DNA of 49,734 nucleotides from an uncultured Bacteroidota bacterium. Its GTDB lineage: Bacteria > Bacteroidota > Bacteroidia > Bacteroidales > WCHB1-69. The DNA lies in NCBI GenBank assembly GCA_902770735.1, contig CACXUB010000010.1, positions 1-49,734 of the forward strand, written 5' to 3'. The notes under the pieces are model-generated. The model was not told where the DNA came from, ran no database searches, and worked only from the letters and a program-made list of their open reading frames with translations. The position numbers and the translations under genes are program-made. Positions 1 to 9,492 of the stretch are shown in pieces (position 1 is the stretch's first letter; each line of letters starts with the position of its first letter).

Positions 1-3000
1 AGTATCTTCCAAGTAATCGAATAAAAGATTCACAGACGCACTAATCCCAGCTCTTGATTTACCCATCGCATGTTTAAACGATTTGAATTCCTCCTCTTTT
101 TCGACAAATACAGTTCCTGACAATTTGGAAAGCTCTTGTTTCTTTTCAGCATAACGTTGGCGAGCTAATTCGCTCACGATATTTCTTTGTGTGGTTATAT
201 CTGGCAAGTTAATCCACACATTAAGAAGATCTTCCGAATTGATGAGCATCCCAACTCTATAGTTGTCAATCTGATGTGAGACTTCGGGTAGAGTTAATGC
301 ATAACAGATGTATGCAGGAAGTACTTTGTCCGTGTCCACTGTGAATGCCAAAAGATGACTTTTGACATAAAAGCAAGTATTATCGGGGACTTCCACATAA
401 GTGGGTCTCAAAGTTCCTTGAACAGGCGATAACAACAGGACGTTCCCGTGCAGTGGAATCATCATATCGTTGACAGTTCCCATTTTCAAGTCTGATGTAT
501 CTCTTCGATACTCCACTACATCCGACGAAAGCAGATCAACGTCCAACACCAAACCTTCTGAAACATATACGGTCTCCCGTTTGACTCTCGTCAAAATATC
601 TCCCAACTTATAAGCAGTGGTTCCATCTTGTACAGGAAACGGCTTATAAGTAATAGGGTTCAAAGAATAATTGTTCTCGCTTATGGGCGTATAAGGGATG
701 CTAAAACAATAGGCTTTGTCATTATTCTTGACAGCCGAAAGAATAGCGTCAAATTGAGGAAATACTTTACCTTTGCTCTTCTCAACCAGTTGAGTGGCAT
801 CGCAAAACACAATTTCTGTATTTGCGCATTTGGAGAGTTGAATGATGCACGTATTCACATTGGTTCCTCGGACAGTTCCCCCAGGCAAACTGATGACCTT
901 TTCCACCCAGTGGTTCTCTACTATCTTTTTCCGAATTTCAACTGTCTTAGGCGACCGATTAAAAGTGAAACTTGCCGGAAGTACCATTGTCATTTTGCCA
1001 TTTTCCTCAAGGTGGTCCATACACTCGCTGAATAAAAAGTCATAAAGCGAGGTTTCTTTTTGGGGCAAGAAAGGAGGAATGGTGATGATGGTATCAAATA
1101 GCTCATCCTTCGTCTTTTTGAAGAACTGAAAAGAATCCCCACAGGTATAACGAGCTGATTCCAAAAGTCCTTTCGCATCTAAATGGAATGATCCAAAGGA
1201 AAAAATGGATTCATCAATCTCATCTCCATAATAACTGGAATGTGGGAATAGACAGGCGAACGAAGCCAAACCTGCAAAAGGATTGTACAATTTGTGAACG
1301 GTGTCGGACTCGACAAAACCAGCCATCAGTTTGGCGATCTCAGGTTGGTAAAACTCTTGGGAAGATGCATCCGATCCATAGAGTTCCATAATGAAATCAA
1401 GACATTCGGTATAATGTTCCATCAATATCTCTTCATACACTTTCATTGAAGAAAGAACATCATTTAGCTTTTTCACATTGTCCCAGTTGGCAACGGAAAA
1501 AGGTTTTCCTTCGTTACGAAGTGTCGCAATTCGCAACATAATGTTCAGAAGGATGTCTTTCGTGTCGAATTTGTTACGAAACTGTGACACAATGGATTGA
1601 ATATTAGTTTTGATATCAGAATCGGAATCGGGAACGAAATAGTGATCCGTTGAAATGGAGTGGTTGTTAGCAGCCAATGTCTCCAGTGGCAAGATTCTGA
1701 CATGCTTGGAGTCGGCGTTTAACGCTAACTCATCAATAATGTCTTGATACGACTCTAACCATCTTTCATCATCAACATGATTAAACTTAGCCAACACCAC
1801 TTTATCATCTTGTTTGCTTTGGTTGATGAAAAGCAGGTGTCGATTATTAAGGCTGACCACTTTCTCCAGTAGATTCTCTTTGATAAGATGCTCAATGACA
1901 GGCTGGCACGCTTCCATGTCTTTTTTCATGGCAAACGTCACATATCGTCCATCGGGATTCAACCTGCTTTTTAGTTGCTCATATTGACGGACGTCTTTGT
2001 GCAAATCAATGATAATATCTGCCGTGTCGTGATTAGGAGCGGAGACGTCCCAAACTCCCTTGTATTTACCCTCTATGTCATAGGCATTAAAGATGACATA
2101 TTGAGCGGCAGAACAAATGGGGTCGTAGCCTAATTCATCAGAATTCATCTCAAAAGCCATTTCTACGTCAACACATTGCGTATTGAATGATTTTGGCGAG
2201 AGAAGGCTGCCCCACCCTGCATAGGATGATTGTTCATCAATTCCGAAGTCTCCTGGGTAGAGAATATCCGCAAAGTCATCTTTCCTGACAACTATTTGCA
2301 AATTGTCGGTGTTTCCCAATAGAGCTTCTACAAAGTTATATTGAGATGTATAAGTCGGCATTAAAGTGCTTTCACAAATCTTTTCAATTACTTCAGGATA
2401 ATACTTCTGAAAGGCATCATCATCAATGGTATCAATCATCCTTATTGCATTAAGATATTGTTGATACATGGCCTCTGTAAAATAGAAGCTATCACCCATT
2501 TTGTCAATACAACATTTGAAAGCACGAATAACTTGTACTTTTTCAGGACCATCGTGTTGCTCTTTGCAACTATTTTCCAAATAGCTTGGAATTGAATAAT
2601 TGTCAATCAAATCATGAAGCTCATTATTATAATACATTTTGAAATATGGCACAAGAAAAAAGGATGCCATACTTTCTTCGTAACCGAAAGATATAGCTTT
2701 TTGAAGATTATTCATATTAGTTATAAACCCATCCACTTTCTCGAAAACATCGTATTTGGAAATGTCCGAAGTCAATCCAAATCGAGCTATTGAATCGGAC
2801 ATGATTTCATGAAACTTATAGTCTTCCGAGGAAAAAACGCTCACCGTCATATCGCTGTTTCCACCAGTTATTTCAATCCAACCTGATCCAGATTCATCCA
2901 CACGGAAACGGCGTACTTGCTCTTTGGCGAACAAGTTAAGTATAGCAACATCAGTACGATTCGTTTCAGTTTCAGAAATACCACCAACAACAAAACCTCC

Positions 3001-3714
3001 TGGTTTTAACTTTGTTAGAACATCATCAATTTGGTTATAATCAAGGTCGACATCAAAGTATCCATCGTATTTTTCACAGTCGTCAAACGAAGTATAGTTG
3101 ATAAATACTGTGTTTTTTTCCATGGTCGTCAACTGGTTACCCCCTCGTAAAGCGAGAAAAAATAAATAAGACTCGTCAAAGGTGTCAAAAACACACGTGA
3201 TCTTATCTTCCAATTTAATCACTTTTTTGATTAGTAGTTGCGACAAGCATGAGAACCCTTTTACAAAAAAGGATTTTTTCTCATCAGAATACCACGATTT
3301 CTCATATGTGGGGAAAACAGCTGAATGTATTATTTTGTCAAATATTACAATAAAGATTTGCCCCCGATAACATATCGAATATTCCTCTTTGTCAGGAATC
3401 TTGGCCAAAGTCGCATCGTAAATCTTTTGAATCGCACTTTTTAATGAAATGGTTTCATCATCATTTGACGAAACAAAAAGATTTTCATTGGCTGTTATCT
3501 CATTGAAATAATTCAAAACAGCCAATGCTGTTTCGTTACTATCTGTAATGGTCCAATCATTTGTCATCTTTGCTCTTTTCAAATATAAGAGACCGCCTTT
3601 GACAAACTCAACATGTTGAAACTCGGGGCACTTAACGCAGATACCATCTATTTCATCACAGAACTCTTTTATAACCGACAAAACCTGCTCTTCAGACCAA
3701 GAAATATTTTCCAT
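1..3714 (-). CDS. Large N6-adenine DNA methyltransferase-like protein with C-terminal target-recognition-like region (3' end outside window)
   Basis: The minus strand is open without a stop for 1238 codons from the ATG at 3714 to the window edge, so the C-terminus is missing. Around residues 805-815 lies a motif I-like stretch (YNPFAGLASF), followed by GDEID. Near residue 878 is a motif IV-like TIPPF, and near 950 ISLPGGTVRGTN, as in HsdM/type IIG enzymes. After residue 1000 the sequence resembles a type I specificity domain (KLGDIL, LPDITTQRNIVSEL). This suggests a one-polypeptide modification or restriction-modification enzyme. Motif IV has Ile where N, D or S is expected, so catalysis is uncertain. 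The first 700 residues contain two weaker methyltransferase-like segments (near 210-245 and 560-620). A WYL regulator lies just upstream on the same strand. The methyltransferase-like fold is well supported; the exact system is not. Confidence 0.75.
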   Translation of the reverse strand, partial: MENISWSEEQVLSVIKEFCDEIDGICVKCPEFQHVEFVKGGLLYLKRAKMTNDWTITDSNETALAVLNYFNEITANENLFVSSNDDETISLKSAIQKIYDATLAKIPDKEEYSICYRGQIFIVIFDKIIHSAVFPTYEKSWYSDEKKSFFVKGFSCLSQLLIKKVIKLEDKITCVFDTFDESYLFFLALRGGNQLTTMEKNTVFINYTSFDDCEKYDGYFDVDLDYNQIDDVLTKLKPGGFVVGGISETETNRTDVAILNLFAKEQVRRFRVDESGSGWIEITGGNSDMTVSVFSSEDYKFHEIMSDSIARFGLTSDISKYDVFEKVDGFITNMNNLQKAISFGYEESMASFFLVPYFKMYYNNELHDLIDNYSIPSYLENSCKEQHDGPEKVQVIRAFKCCIDKMGDSFYFTEAMYQQYLNAIRMIDTIDDDAFQKYYPEVIEKICESTLMPTYTSQYNFVEALLGNTDNLQIVVRKDDFADILYPGDFGIDEQSSYAGWGSLLSPKSFNTQCVDVEMAFEMNSDELGYDPICSAAQYVIFNAYDIEGKYKGVWDVSAPNHDTADIIIDLHKDVRQYEQLKSRLNPDGRYVTFAMKKDMEACQPVIEHLIKENLLEKVVSLNNRHLLFINQSKQDDKVVLAKFNHVDDERWLESYQDIIDELALNADSKHVRILPLETLAANNHSISTDHYFVPDSDSDIKTNIQSIVSQFRNKFDTKDILLNIMLRIATLRNEGKPFSVANWDNVKKLNDVLSSMKVYEEILMEHYTECLDFIMELYGSDASSQEFYQPEIAKLMAGFVESDTVHKLYNPFAGLASFACLFPHSSYYGDEIDESIFSFGSFHLDAKGLLESARYTCGDSFQFFKKTKDELFDTIITIPPFLPQKETSLYDFLFSECMDHLEENGKMTMVLPASFTFNRSPKTVEIRKKIVENHWVEKVISLPGGTVRGTNVNTCIIQLSKCANTEIVFCDATQLVEKSKGKVFPQFDAILSAVKNNDKAYCFSIPYTPISENNYSLNPITYKPFPVQDGTTAYKLGDILTRVKRETVYVSEGLVLDVDLLSSDVVEYRRDTSDLKMGTVNDMMIPLHGNVLLLSPVQGTLRPTYVEVPDNTCFYVKSHLLAFTVDTDKVLPAYICYALTLPEVSHQIDNYRVGMLINSEDLLNVWINLPDITTQRNIVSELARQRYAEKKQELSKLSGTVFVEKEEEFKSFKHAMGKSRAGISASVNLLFDYLEDT

Positions 3715-3785
3715 ATCGCAAAAAATTAATTTAACATCGATTTGACGATGCAAAATAACAACTTTCACGTTCACTCATACTGAAC

Positions 3786-4796
3786 CTATTCCCCGTACCT
3801 CTCCAATCCCTTCCCAATCCTCATCTTTATCTTCTCCCTAAACCATTCCGGTTCAAGCACTTCCATGTTTTCGCCAAAGGACAGGATCAGTTGCTCCAGC
3901 TCGTAGTTCAGATACACTTCGATGGTGATGACGGCGCCGGTGGCATCCTCAGCGACCTTCTTTTGCGTGCCATGGAGCGGCTTGGTGCGGACGTACGGCC
4001 ACGAGACCGGGGAGACCCATAACTTGACGAGCGTGGGCTCGGCGTTTGAATCTTTGGACACCCCGATCATCTCGTCAAAATAGTCGGTGAAATTGATGTA
4101 GGCGGGTTGGAACGGTACATCCGTCTCTTTGATGCCCAGGATACGGTCGAGGGCATAGTTGGTCAACGTCTCATAACCCTCATTCCTGGCAATCAGGAAC
4201 CACCGCTTGTTGTACTGTTTCAGATAATAGGGATAGACCACGTATTCCACCTCTTGGTCCTGCCTGAAACTTTTGTAGGTAATGCACAACGTCCGCTTTT
4301 CGCTGATGGCGTTGAACAACGGCGTGAAGTGGTCCAGCCCTTCCAAATCCATGTTCTCGTCAAAACCGACCACCTCATCCGTGGAAACCTCATCGATTTT
4401 CAACGAAGCGCCCAAGCGGTCGGAAATCTCGCTGATCCAGTCGAACTGCGGCATCCCTTTGAACCGTTTCAGCAAACAGAGTGTCTGGATGAGCTGCGCG
4501 GTCTCCTCGGGCTTCAGCAGCGGCCTGTAGATGGAGAAATCGGGATCGGCATAGTGATAGCGGATATTCCGCCCCTCCCGGAAACTTTCCACATCCGCAT
4601 TCGGGGCGTATATCCGTTGAATCTGTTCTATATCGCCGCGGATGGTATTCATGGCCGACACGGGCGGAAAGTCATGTAGTTCCAATTCCTCATTGCATAA
4701 TTCCATCATCTCCGCCATCGAATACTTGCGATTTTTGTCACTCAGACAGCGGTCAATGACCTTGATGCGGAGATCAGCATTTTTGGAATTCGGCAT
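3786..4796 (-). CDS. WYL-domain transcriptional regulator
   Basis: A 336-aa protein. The N-terminal third looks like a helix-turn-helix region. Residues about 165-235 form a WYL domain, seen in the pattern CITYKSF, then YPYYLKQYNKRWFLIA and a following LDRI. WYL proteins sense nucleic-acid or nucleotide ligands and commonly control phage-defence operons (BrxR and CapW are examples). It is followed on the same strand, after about 70 bp, by the large methyltransferase-like gene, and preceded by the ATPase pair, which fits a regulator of a defence locus. It has its own -7 element upstream. It is the only recognisable sequence-specific regulator in the window, so it is also a candidate, untested, for the palindrome-controlled promoters further right. 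The family assignment is firm; the target genes are inferred. Confidence 0.9.
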   Translation of the reverse strand: MPNSKNADLRIKVIDRCLSDKNRKYSMAEMMELCNEELELHDFPPVSAMNTIRGDIEQIQRIYAPNADVESFREGRNIRYHYADPDFSIYRPLLKPEETAQLIQTLCLLKRFKGMPQFDWISEISDRLGASLKIDEVSTDEVVGFDENMDLEGLDHFTPLFNAISEKRTLCITYKSFRQDQEVEYVVYPYYLKQYNKRWFLIARNEGYETLTNYALDRILGIKETDVPFQPAYINFTDYFDEMIGVSKDSNAEPTLVKLWVSPVSWPYVRTKPLHGTQKKVAEDATGAVITIEVYLNYELEQLILSFGENMEVLEPEWFREKIKMRIGKGLERYGE

Positions 4797-4826
4797 AACA
4801 CGATACTTTTATGGCAAACAAGGTTG

Positions 4827-4834
4827 CAAAAGTA
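4827..4834 (-). promoter_or_regulatory. -7 element of the WYL regulator gene
   Basis: On the minus strand the sequence reads TACTTTTG, a match to the Bacteroidota -7 consensus TAnnTTTG, about 30 nt before the start codon. Farther upstream, at 4873-4883, is a half-matching version of the palindrome seen elsewhere in the window (TGCTACTGACT), but its gap is 38 nt rather than 28, so I do not count it as a member. Confidence 0.6.
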
Positions 4835-4931
4835 GCATTTTTGTGATTCTTCTCTTGCGTTTTCTTTTTTTTTGCTACTGACTCCAAAAAAACGAAAAAT
4901 GGAAAGGGATAGTCTGAAGGGTGAGGAAAGA

Positions 4932-5471
4932 CTACTGGTTGAACACCTCGACCAATTCTGCCGTATTTGCATCATACTGTTTGGTTTGCAAATAACAAAG
5001 AGTCCGATCCAGACGGGACATTTCTGAAGATATTCTCAAAGCATTTACCAGCTTCTTGATTCGCGGCTCTTTGTCTGATTCGCTATCCTTGGTGACTTCT
5101 TTCAAACCTTCCAGTGTGTCAGGTAACCCATAATCCGATAGGTTCAGCGACAATTCTGCTGCGCAGGACAACAAGAAATCTTCCGCCGCCTTGCATACGA
5201 ATATCAGATAGTGATGACGTGTTTTGTGTTTCATCAGTCTCAGATGCTCCGAACTTGCCAACAACTGAAAATCGGCATAGTCATACGTTTTTTTCTTGTC
5301 ATCGTCAATGATTCCAATGGCGAAGCCATCAGAAAAGCGGCCAGTTTTCATGCCGACCATTACATTCGAACATCCATGCTTGTGATTTACACCATCCAGA
5401 CACAACAACGTCTTCAAGATGTTCGTATCCACATAACACTCTGGGAATATATGATTCGCTCTCTTAGCCAT
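4932..5471 (-). CDS. Small partner protein of the adjacent ATPase, possibly TOPRIM-like
   Basis: A 179-aa protein I do not recognise as a named family. The N-terminal part contains CYVDTNIL near residue 12 and GIIDDDK near residue 54. This spacing of acidic motifs is reminiscent of TOPRIM-type nucleases such as DUF4435, DUF4276 or RloB-like proteins, but the match is weak and the first acidic residue is not the usual Glu. The C-terminal half is helical. Its ATG overlaps the stop codon of the upstream ATPase gene by one base (TAATG), indicating translational coupling and a two-component function. By analogy with OLD, AbiL and PARIS-type systems it would be the effector and the ATPase the sensor; that is inference. 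Confidence 0.6.
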   Translation of the reverse strand: MAKRANHIFPECYVDTNILKTLLCLDGVNHKHGCSNVMVGMKTGRFSDGFAIGIIDDDKKKTYDYADFQLLASSEHLRLMKHKTRHHYLIFVCKAAEDFLLSCAAELSLNLSDYGLPDTLEGLKEVTKDSESDKEPRIKKLVNALRISSEMSRLDRTLCYLQTKQYDANTAELVEVFNQ

Positions 5472-6676
5472 TAAGTGTACGACTCTATGTTATAATACAC
5501 ATCTATCCCGTCATCGTAGATTTCCTGCACATCCTTTTCTGACGCAGTAACAACCGTTGAAAGCTTTCCTTCCCTCTTTTCCAAAAACAAGTGAAAATCC
5601 TTAAGGTCCTTTTCCAAGAAAGCAGTCATCATATAAGGGCTATGGGTGGCAACAAACAAACAGGCTCCTTGTTCTCCAATTGTCTTCGACAACAACCAAT
5701 CCACCAAGCGGCTCTGGGTTGGGGGGAACAGATTGTTCTCGGGCTCTTCAAGGAAAATCTCTGCATGATCTGTTTCCACATATCTTTTGAAAATTTCTTG
5801 ACACTCTGTGGCATATTCACGTTTTGTGAAATTCAACAAATACGGACCCACTCGTGCAATTGTGATGATTGAATGCGGCTGCTTTACTTCTAATTCAACA
5901 TCATTGTTTTTCTTTCGCCCTTCATCCGTCTTCCCTGTCTTCACAAACAGTTCATTATACATTGTTTGAAGAAACCTTTCCCCAATTTTGATATTCGAAT
6001 AGCTTTGTGCTTCCCTGACATTATTCTCATAGTCACTGATGAAGTTGAGATGTACATACAAAGGGATTAATGACTGGAGTCCACTTGATGTATTGGTAAG
6101 TTCAAGTGTAGTATCTTCGTCCACCTCCACTTGGTCGGTATTCTTCTTTTCATCGTACTTATATGAAACACCAAGATTAAGAATCTCTAATTGTTCTGTG
6201 TATGCTCTTCTTGCACGATCCCAATCGGCCATGAAACTTTGGATGTTATCATCATAAAACTTAACATCAAACCAATTTGGAATGGCTGCCACCAGATTGC
6301 GCTCTGCAGGGATATAGGAGACCTTCGGTCTTCGGTAATCCCATCTTCCCGCTTTCCACTCAAACTGAAATCCTTTGGTTTCGGCATCATACGAAAAACG
6401 AGTGTAATCCGACTCGTAGCCTATATACGAATTCTTCTTAAAATACCCTTTCAATTTATGAAATCTGACAAGCTCCTTGACAAAAAAATCCTCTTTCATG
6501 AATTCCTCCGCCGATTGAGCTAATTCTATCTTTTTTTCCACCCAGGCGCAATAGCAGGCAATCTTCAAAACGCAACTTTTGCCAGAACTTTGAGGTCCAA
6601 CAATCACATTGACCTTTGCCAATTCAATTTCCACGTTTTGCAGTGGCCCAATATTTCGGATTACCAAACGTTTCAT
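5471..6676 (-). CDS. AAA family (OLD/RloA-like, ABC-type) ATPase
   Basis: A 401-aa ATPase of the SMC/ABC-like AAA_15/AAA_21 group. Walker A is GPQSSGKS near residue 28. A signature-like SSGLQSL occurs near residue 195, Walker B is EIFLEEPE near residue 310, and a switch His is in ATHSPYM near residue 345. The protein ends soon after the ATPase core, so no nuclease domain is fused to it. Instead a small gene follows with a 1-bp overlap. Such ATPases sense phage or DNA damage in OLD-like, Septu, AbiL and PARIS systems, and the neighbourhood (WYL regulator, methyltransferase) supports a defence role. The ATPase class is certain; the specific system is not. Confidence 0.88.
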   Translation of the reverse strand: MKRLVIRNIGPLQNVEIELAKVNVIVGPQSSGKSCVLKIACYCAWVEKKIELAQSAEEFMKEDFFVKELVRFHKLKGYFKKNSYIGYESDYTRFSYDAETKGFQFEWKAGRWDYRRPKVSYIPAERNLVAAIPNWFDVKFYDDNIQSFMADWDRARRAYTEQLEILNLGVSYKYDEKKNTDQVEVDEDTTLELTNTSSGLQSLIPLYVHLNFISDYENNVREAQSYSNIKIGERFLQTMYNELFVKTGKTDEGRKKNNDVELEVKQPHSIITIARVGPYLLNFTKREYATECQEIFKRYVETDHAEIFLEEPENNLFPPTQSRLVDWLLSKTIGEQGACLFVATHSPYMMTAFLEKDLKDFHLFLEKREGKLSTVVTASEKDVQEIYDDGIDVYYNIESYT

Positions 6677-6705
6677 TCTGCCAGTTTTTTCTTTTTTTCG
6701 GAATG

Positions 6706-6713
6706 CAAAAATA
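6706..6713 (-). promoter_or_regulatory. -7 element of the ATPase/partner operon
   Basis: Minus strand TATTTTTG followed by C, about 30 nt before the ATPase start codon. It is a perfect match to the Bacteroidota -7 consensus. Confidence 0.7.
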
Positions 6714-7058
6714 CACTTTTATCTCATATCTGACGGAAATTAATTTTTGACATGAAAAAACAAGCTTCCTCAAGAAACTTTGGTCATTTTGTGCGGTGAC
6801 AACCTTCCGAAAGATAAATGTTTTCTGTGTGAACTAACTCCCCAGTGCATCCCCCCCCCCTCGCAAAAATTATTATTCATCTCTCCTGTCACAAACCGCA
6901 TCGGCTTAATCATACACTTCAATTTTTTTCATGTGTTCTTTGTAAGCGTCATGCCATTTTGTTTCCCATTCTAATGTAATGCCAATCTCAAAAATGCTTA
7001 CAGGGACATAAATTATGGTGCACAGAGGTGCATAAGATGGTTTGGTTGTAAAATTTCC
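6714..7058. other. Intergenic region with a run of ten C
   Basis: This spacer between divergent genes holds no ORF that looks like a gene on either strand. It contains the upstream part of the ATPase promoter, a homopolymer of ten C at 6851-6860, and A/T-rich sequence. A short repeat of GGTGCA occurs near 7018-7031. I see no terminator or RNA gene. Confidence 0.5.
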
Positions 7059-7066
7059 TATCTTTG
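7059..7066 (+). promoter_or_regulatory. -7 element of the pseudouridine synthase gene
   Basis: TATCTTTG followed by CC, 24 nt before the ATG. It fits TAnnTTTG. Confidence 0.65.
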
Positions 7067-7090
7067 CCCCCTCAAAAGTACCCATAAAAA

Positions 7091-7624
7091 ATGGTCATCC
7101 TCTTCAACAAACCCTACGGCGTGCTGAGCCAGTTCACCCCCGAGGCGGGACATCCCGCCCTCAACGAGTTCGGATTCCCGCCCGGCGTCTATGCCGCGGG
7201 ACGGCTCGACCACGACAGCGAGGGCGCACTGCTGCTGACCGACGACGGACGGCTGGTGAAGCGGCTGCTGGACCCGAAGAACGCCCATCCCCGCACCTAC
7301 CTCGCACAAGTGGATGGCGAAATCACCGACGAGACCCTGCAACAGCTGCGGAAAGGGGTCGTCATCAAAGGGTACCGCACCCGTCCCTGCAAGGCCGAAA
7401 AGGCGCTGCCGCCGGAGAACCTCTGGGAGCGCGTGCCCCCCATCCGCTACCGTGCCAACATCCCCACCAGCTGGGTCCGCCTCACCCTCACCGAGGGCAA
7501 GAACCGCCAAGTCCGCCACATGACCGCCGCCGTCGGCTTCCCCACGCTGCGGCTCATCCGCGTCCAAATCGGCGACCTCAGTTTGGGAGAACTCCAGCCG
7601 GGCGAGTGGAGGATTGTCAAATAG
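7091..7624 (+). CDS. rluE: 23S rRNA pseudouridine synthase, RluE/RsuA family
   Basis: A 177-aa protein of the RsuA/RluB/RluE family without an S4 domain, which is the RluE layout. The catalytic motif GRLDHDSEG (near residues 36-44) carries the nucleophilic Asp. The C-terminal motif GKNRQVRHM is the conserved RNA-binding and active-site element, and the opening [12 protein letters not shown] is also typical. It modifies a uridine in 23S rRNA (U2457 in E. coli). The gene is GC-rich compared with its left neighbour, in keeping with a core gene. A secreted-protein gene with its own promoter follows. Family confident; the exact target nucleotide is inferred from homology. Confidence 0.9.
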   Translation: MVILFNKPYGVLSQFTPEAGHPALNEFGFPPGVYAAGRLDHDSEGALLLTDDGRLVKRLLDPKNAHPRTYLAQVDGEITDETLQQLRKGVVIKGYRTRPCKAEKALPPENLWERVPPIRYRANIPTSWVRLTLTEGKNRQVRHMTAAVGFPTLRLIRVQIGDLSLGELQPGEWRIVK

Positions 7625-7661
7625 AAACGAACGGCAAGAGCGAAACGACAATGAAAAAGCG

Positions 7662-7669
7662 TATCTTTG
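7662..7669 (+). promoter_or_regulatory. -7 element of the secreted-protein gene
   Basis: TATCTTTG followed by CC, 19 nt before the ATG at 7689. It supports that start over earlier in-frame codons. Confidence 0.65.
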
Positions 7670-7688
7670 CCGCGCAAAATTTACCGTT

Positions 7689-9425
7689 ATGAGAAAAAAT
7701 GTCCTCACCCTGCTGGTCGTCGCCCTCGCGACCGTCGCGTTTGCGCAGACGCCGAAACACCTGCGCGTGCTCAACTACGTGCCCGACAGCTGCTATTCGC
7801 TTTCCTTGATGAACTTCGACACGCTGGCTCGGGCGCTTGAACTGGAGGCGCTGCATCGCGAAAACGTCCTCAAACCCGTTTACGACAGCCTGAAAATCTC
7901 CAAAAAGATCATACAGAGTTGGGTCAATCGGGACAATAAAGTCGGGGTGGACTTCACCGCGACGGCGGCTTTTGCGGACTCCCGCTATCTCCTTCTTCCA
8001 TTGAATAATGAAAAGAAATTTGAGAAAACGGTGCGCTCGTTGAACAAGTCAATGCCGACTTTTGTGACGATGACCGCCCCTGACGGCAAGAAAGTCCGCT
8101 GCATGGCTTTGGATGACAAAGAAATGGATATGGGCATGGCCGTGATTTGCACGGAGGATGTCGCCTGTGTCGCGTTGCTTGTCGATCTGAACGCTTTCTA
8201 TTCGGCTATCATGGAATACGATTTCGACCGCGCACAAAGTATGGCGATGGAAACCCCCATGCAGGTGTGGGGCCGGCTGATTCGTTCGCAGTTCGCGAAC
8301 AGCGAGACGGCGAAAGTTATGATGAAGCATGGTTGGGATTCATATAGTGCTTATAATCAGCAAAATGCTTTCAGATACATCGCCGCTGTCCTGTTGGAGG
8401 AACTGAGTGTCCCCTCCGAAGAGATCCAAAGGACTATCGGCCAGCTTGACATGGAAGTTTTTGCGCGGGGCGATGTTTCCCGCGACCGTATCACCGCCTT
8501 CAGTGAATTCCGTCAACGCACACCCATACCGGAATTTCAGGCTTTGAAGACCTCCCCGAAGGAGTTGAAACGGCTGATGCCATACGTGTCGGGCGACTAT
8601 TTTGTCTTTGCTGTCAGTTCTGTGGAAGGCTTTGCCGATCTCGCGAAACCCTACATGGCCACCCTGCCGCAGTGGCGCGAAATCGCCCCGCTGCTGAACA
8701 AACCGTTCGTGATCACCCTGTCCGCCACGGATGATCTCATGCAGCTCTCCACCCTTGTGGACCACCCCGGCGAGGTGCGCGGCATGTTGGAACGTTTCGT
8801 GACAGTGAGTAACCACATCACGGACTCCCTCCGCAAGCTTGAGACGGTTTCGGTTGTTGAGGTTGAAGAACCTGTCGAGGAATCCATCGAAGAGGTTGTT
8901 GTGGAGGAACCCGTAACGGAAACTCCGGAACCCGAAGGGCTGGACAATGCCCTTGAGGTGGAACGCTTGGATGCGCTTTTTGACGACAATGTGGCCATGG
9001 ATTCCACAATCGATATGAAAACATTGGATTACAGAAAGATAAATGGCTGGGATACCTATATCATCACGACGAAAAAGAGAAACCTGGACTACGAGACGTT
9101 CACTTGGTTGGTTCAAGACGACTCCGTTTGCGTGTTTGTGAAGGACGACCTGCTGTTCTGTACGAAAAGCCTTGCCTCGTTGGGGAATCTTTCGCAACCT
9201 TTGGAACGCGAGTGGCCGGAGGAGTACTTTTCACATCCGTTCTATGCGCGGGTTGACTTCGGCGAGTTTTTGACCGCTGTCTTCGGTCCCGAGGCCATGC
9301 CCGTGCGCGACATGGTCTGCTTCGTCGATGAGAACACCTTCACCATGAACATCAACGCGGTGCCGGGACTCCGTCATGGCGTCCTTTACGAATTGGTGAA
9401 GTATGTCATGGAAATCCTGAAATAG
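7689..9425 (+). CDS. Secreted protein of unknown function
   Basis: A 578-aa protein starting MRKNVLTLLVVALATVAFA and then Gln, a clear signal peptide with an AFA-Q cleavage site. The start at 7689 is chosen because the signal peptide begins there and a -7 box lies just upstream; an in-frame start at 7614 would place the promoter inside the gene. The mature part is alpha/beta without recognised catalytic motifs. It resembles the large exported DUF3352/DUF4836-type proteins of Bacteroidota, but I cannot assign a family with confidence. A highly acidic, Glu/Val/Pro-rich linker occurs near residues 390-420. It is probably periplasmic or outer-membrane associated, without a visible sorting domain. 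Confidence 0.75.
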   Translation: MRKNVLTLLVVALATVAFAQTPKHLRVLNYVPDSCYSLSLMNFDTLARALELEALHRENVLKPVYDSLKISKKIIQSWVNRDNKVGVDFTATAAFADSRYLLLPLNNEKKFEKTVRSLNKSMPTFVTMTAPDGKKVRCMALDDKEMDMGMAVICTEDVACVALLVDLNAFYSAIMEYDFDRAQSMAMETPMQVWGRLIRSQFANSETAKVMMKHGWDSYSAYNQQNAFRYIAAVLLEELSVPSEEIQRTIGQLDMEVFARGDVSRDRITAFSEFRQRTPIPEFQALKTSPKELKRLMPYVSGDYFVFAVSSVEGFADLAKPYMATLPQWREIAPLLNKPFVITLSATDDLMQLSTLVDHPGEVRGMLERFVTVSNHITDSLRKLETVSVVEVEEPVEESIEEVVVEEPVTETPEPEGLDNALEVERLDALFDDNVAMDSTIDMKTLDYRKINGWDTYIITTKKRNLDYETFTWLVQDDSVCVFVKDDLLFCTKSLASLGNLSQPLEREWPEEYFSHPFYARVDFGEFLTAVFGPEAMPVRDMVCFVDENTFTMNINAVPGLRHGVLYELVKYVMEILK

Positions 9426-9492
9426 CACGGTAACCGCACCAAAATTCCACTACGACTTAGACATAGACTAATGACAATGACTTTGGCTGTTA

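Noticed and set aside
4873-4883. Eighth copy of the palindrome upstream of the WYL gene
   Set aside because: Only one half-site matches and the gap to the -7 box is 38 nt rather than 28.
7042-7692. Overlapping long frames across the pseudouridine synthase gene
   Set aside because: They are Arg/Pro-rich or unstructured shadows caused by high GC; only the RluE frame has family motifs.
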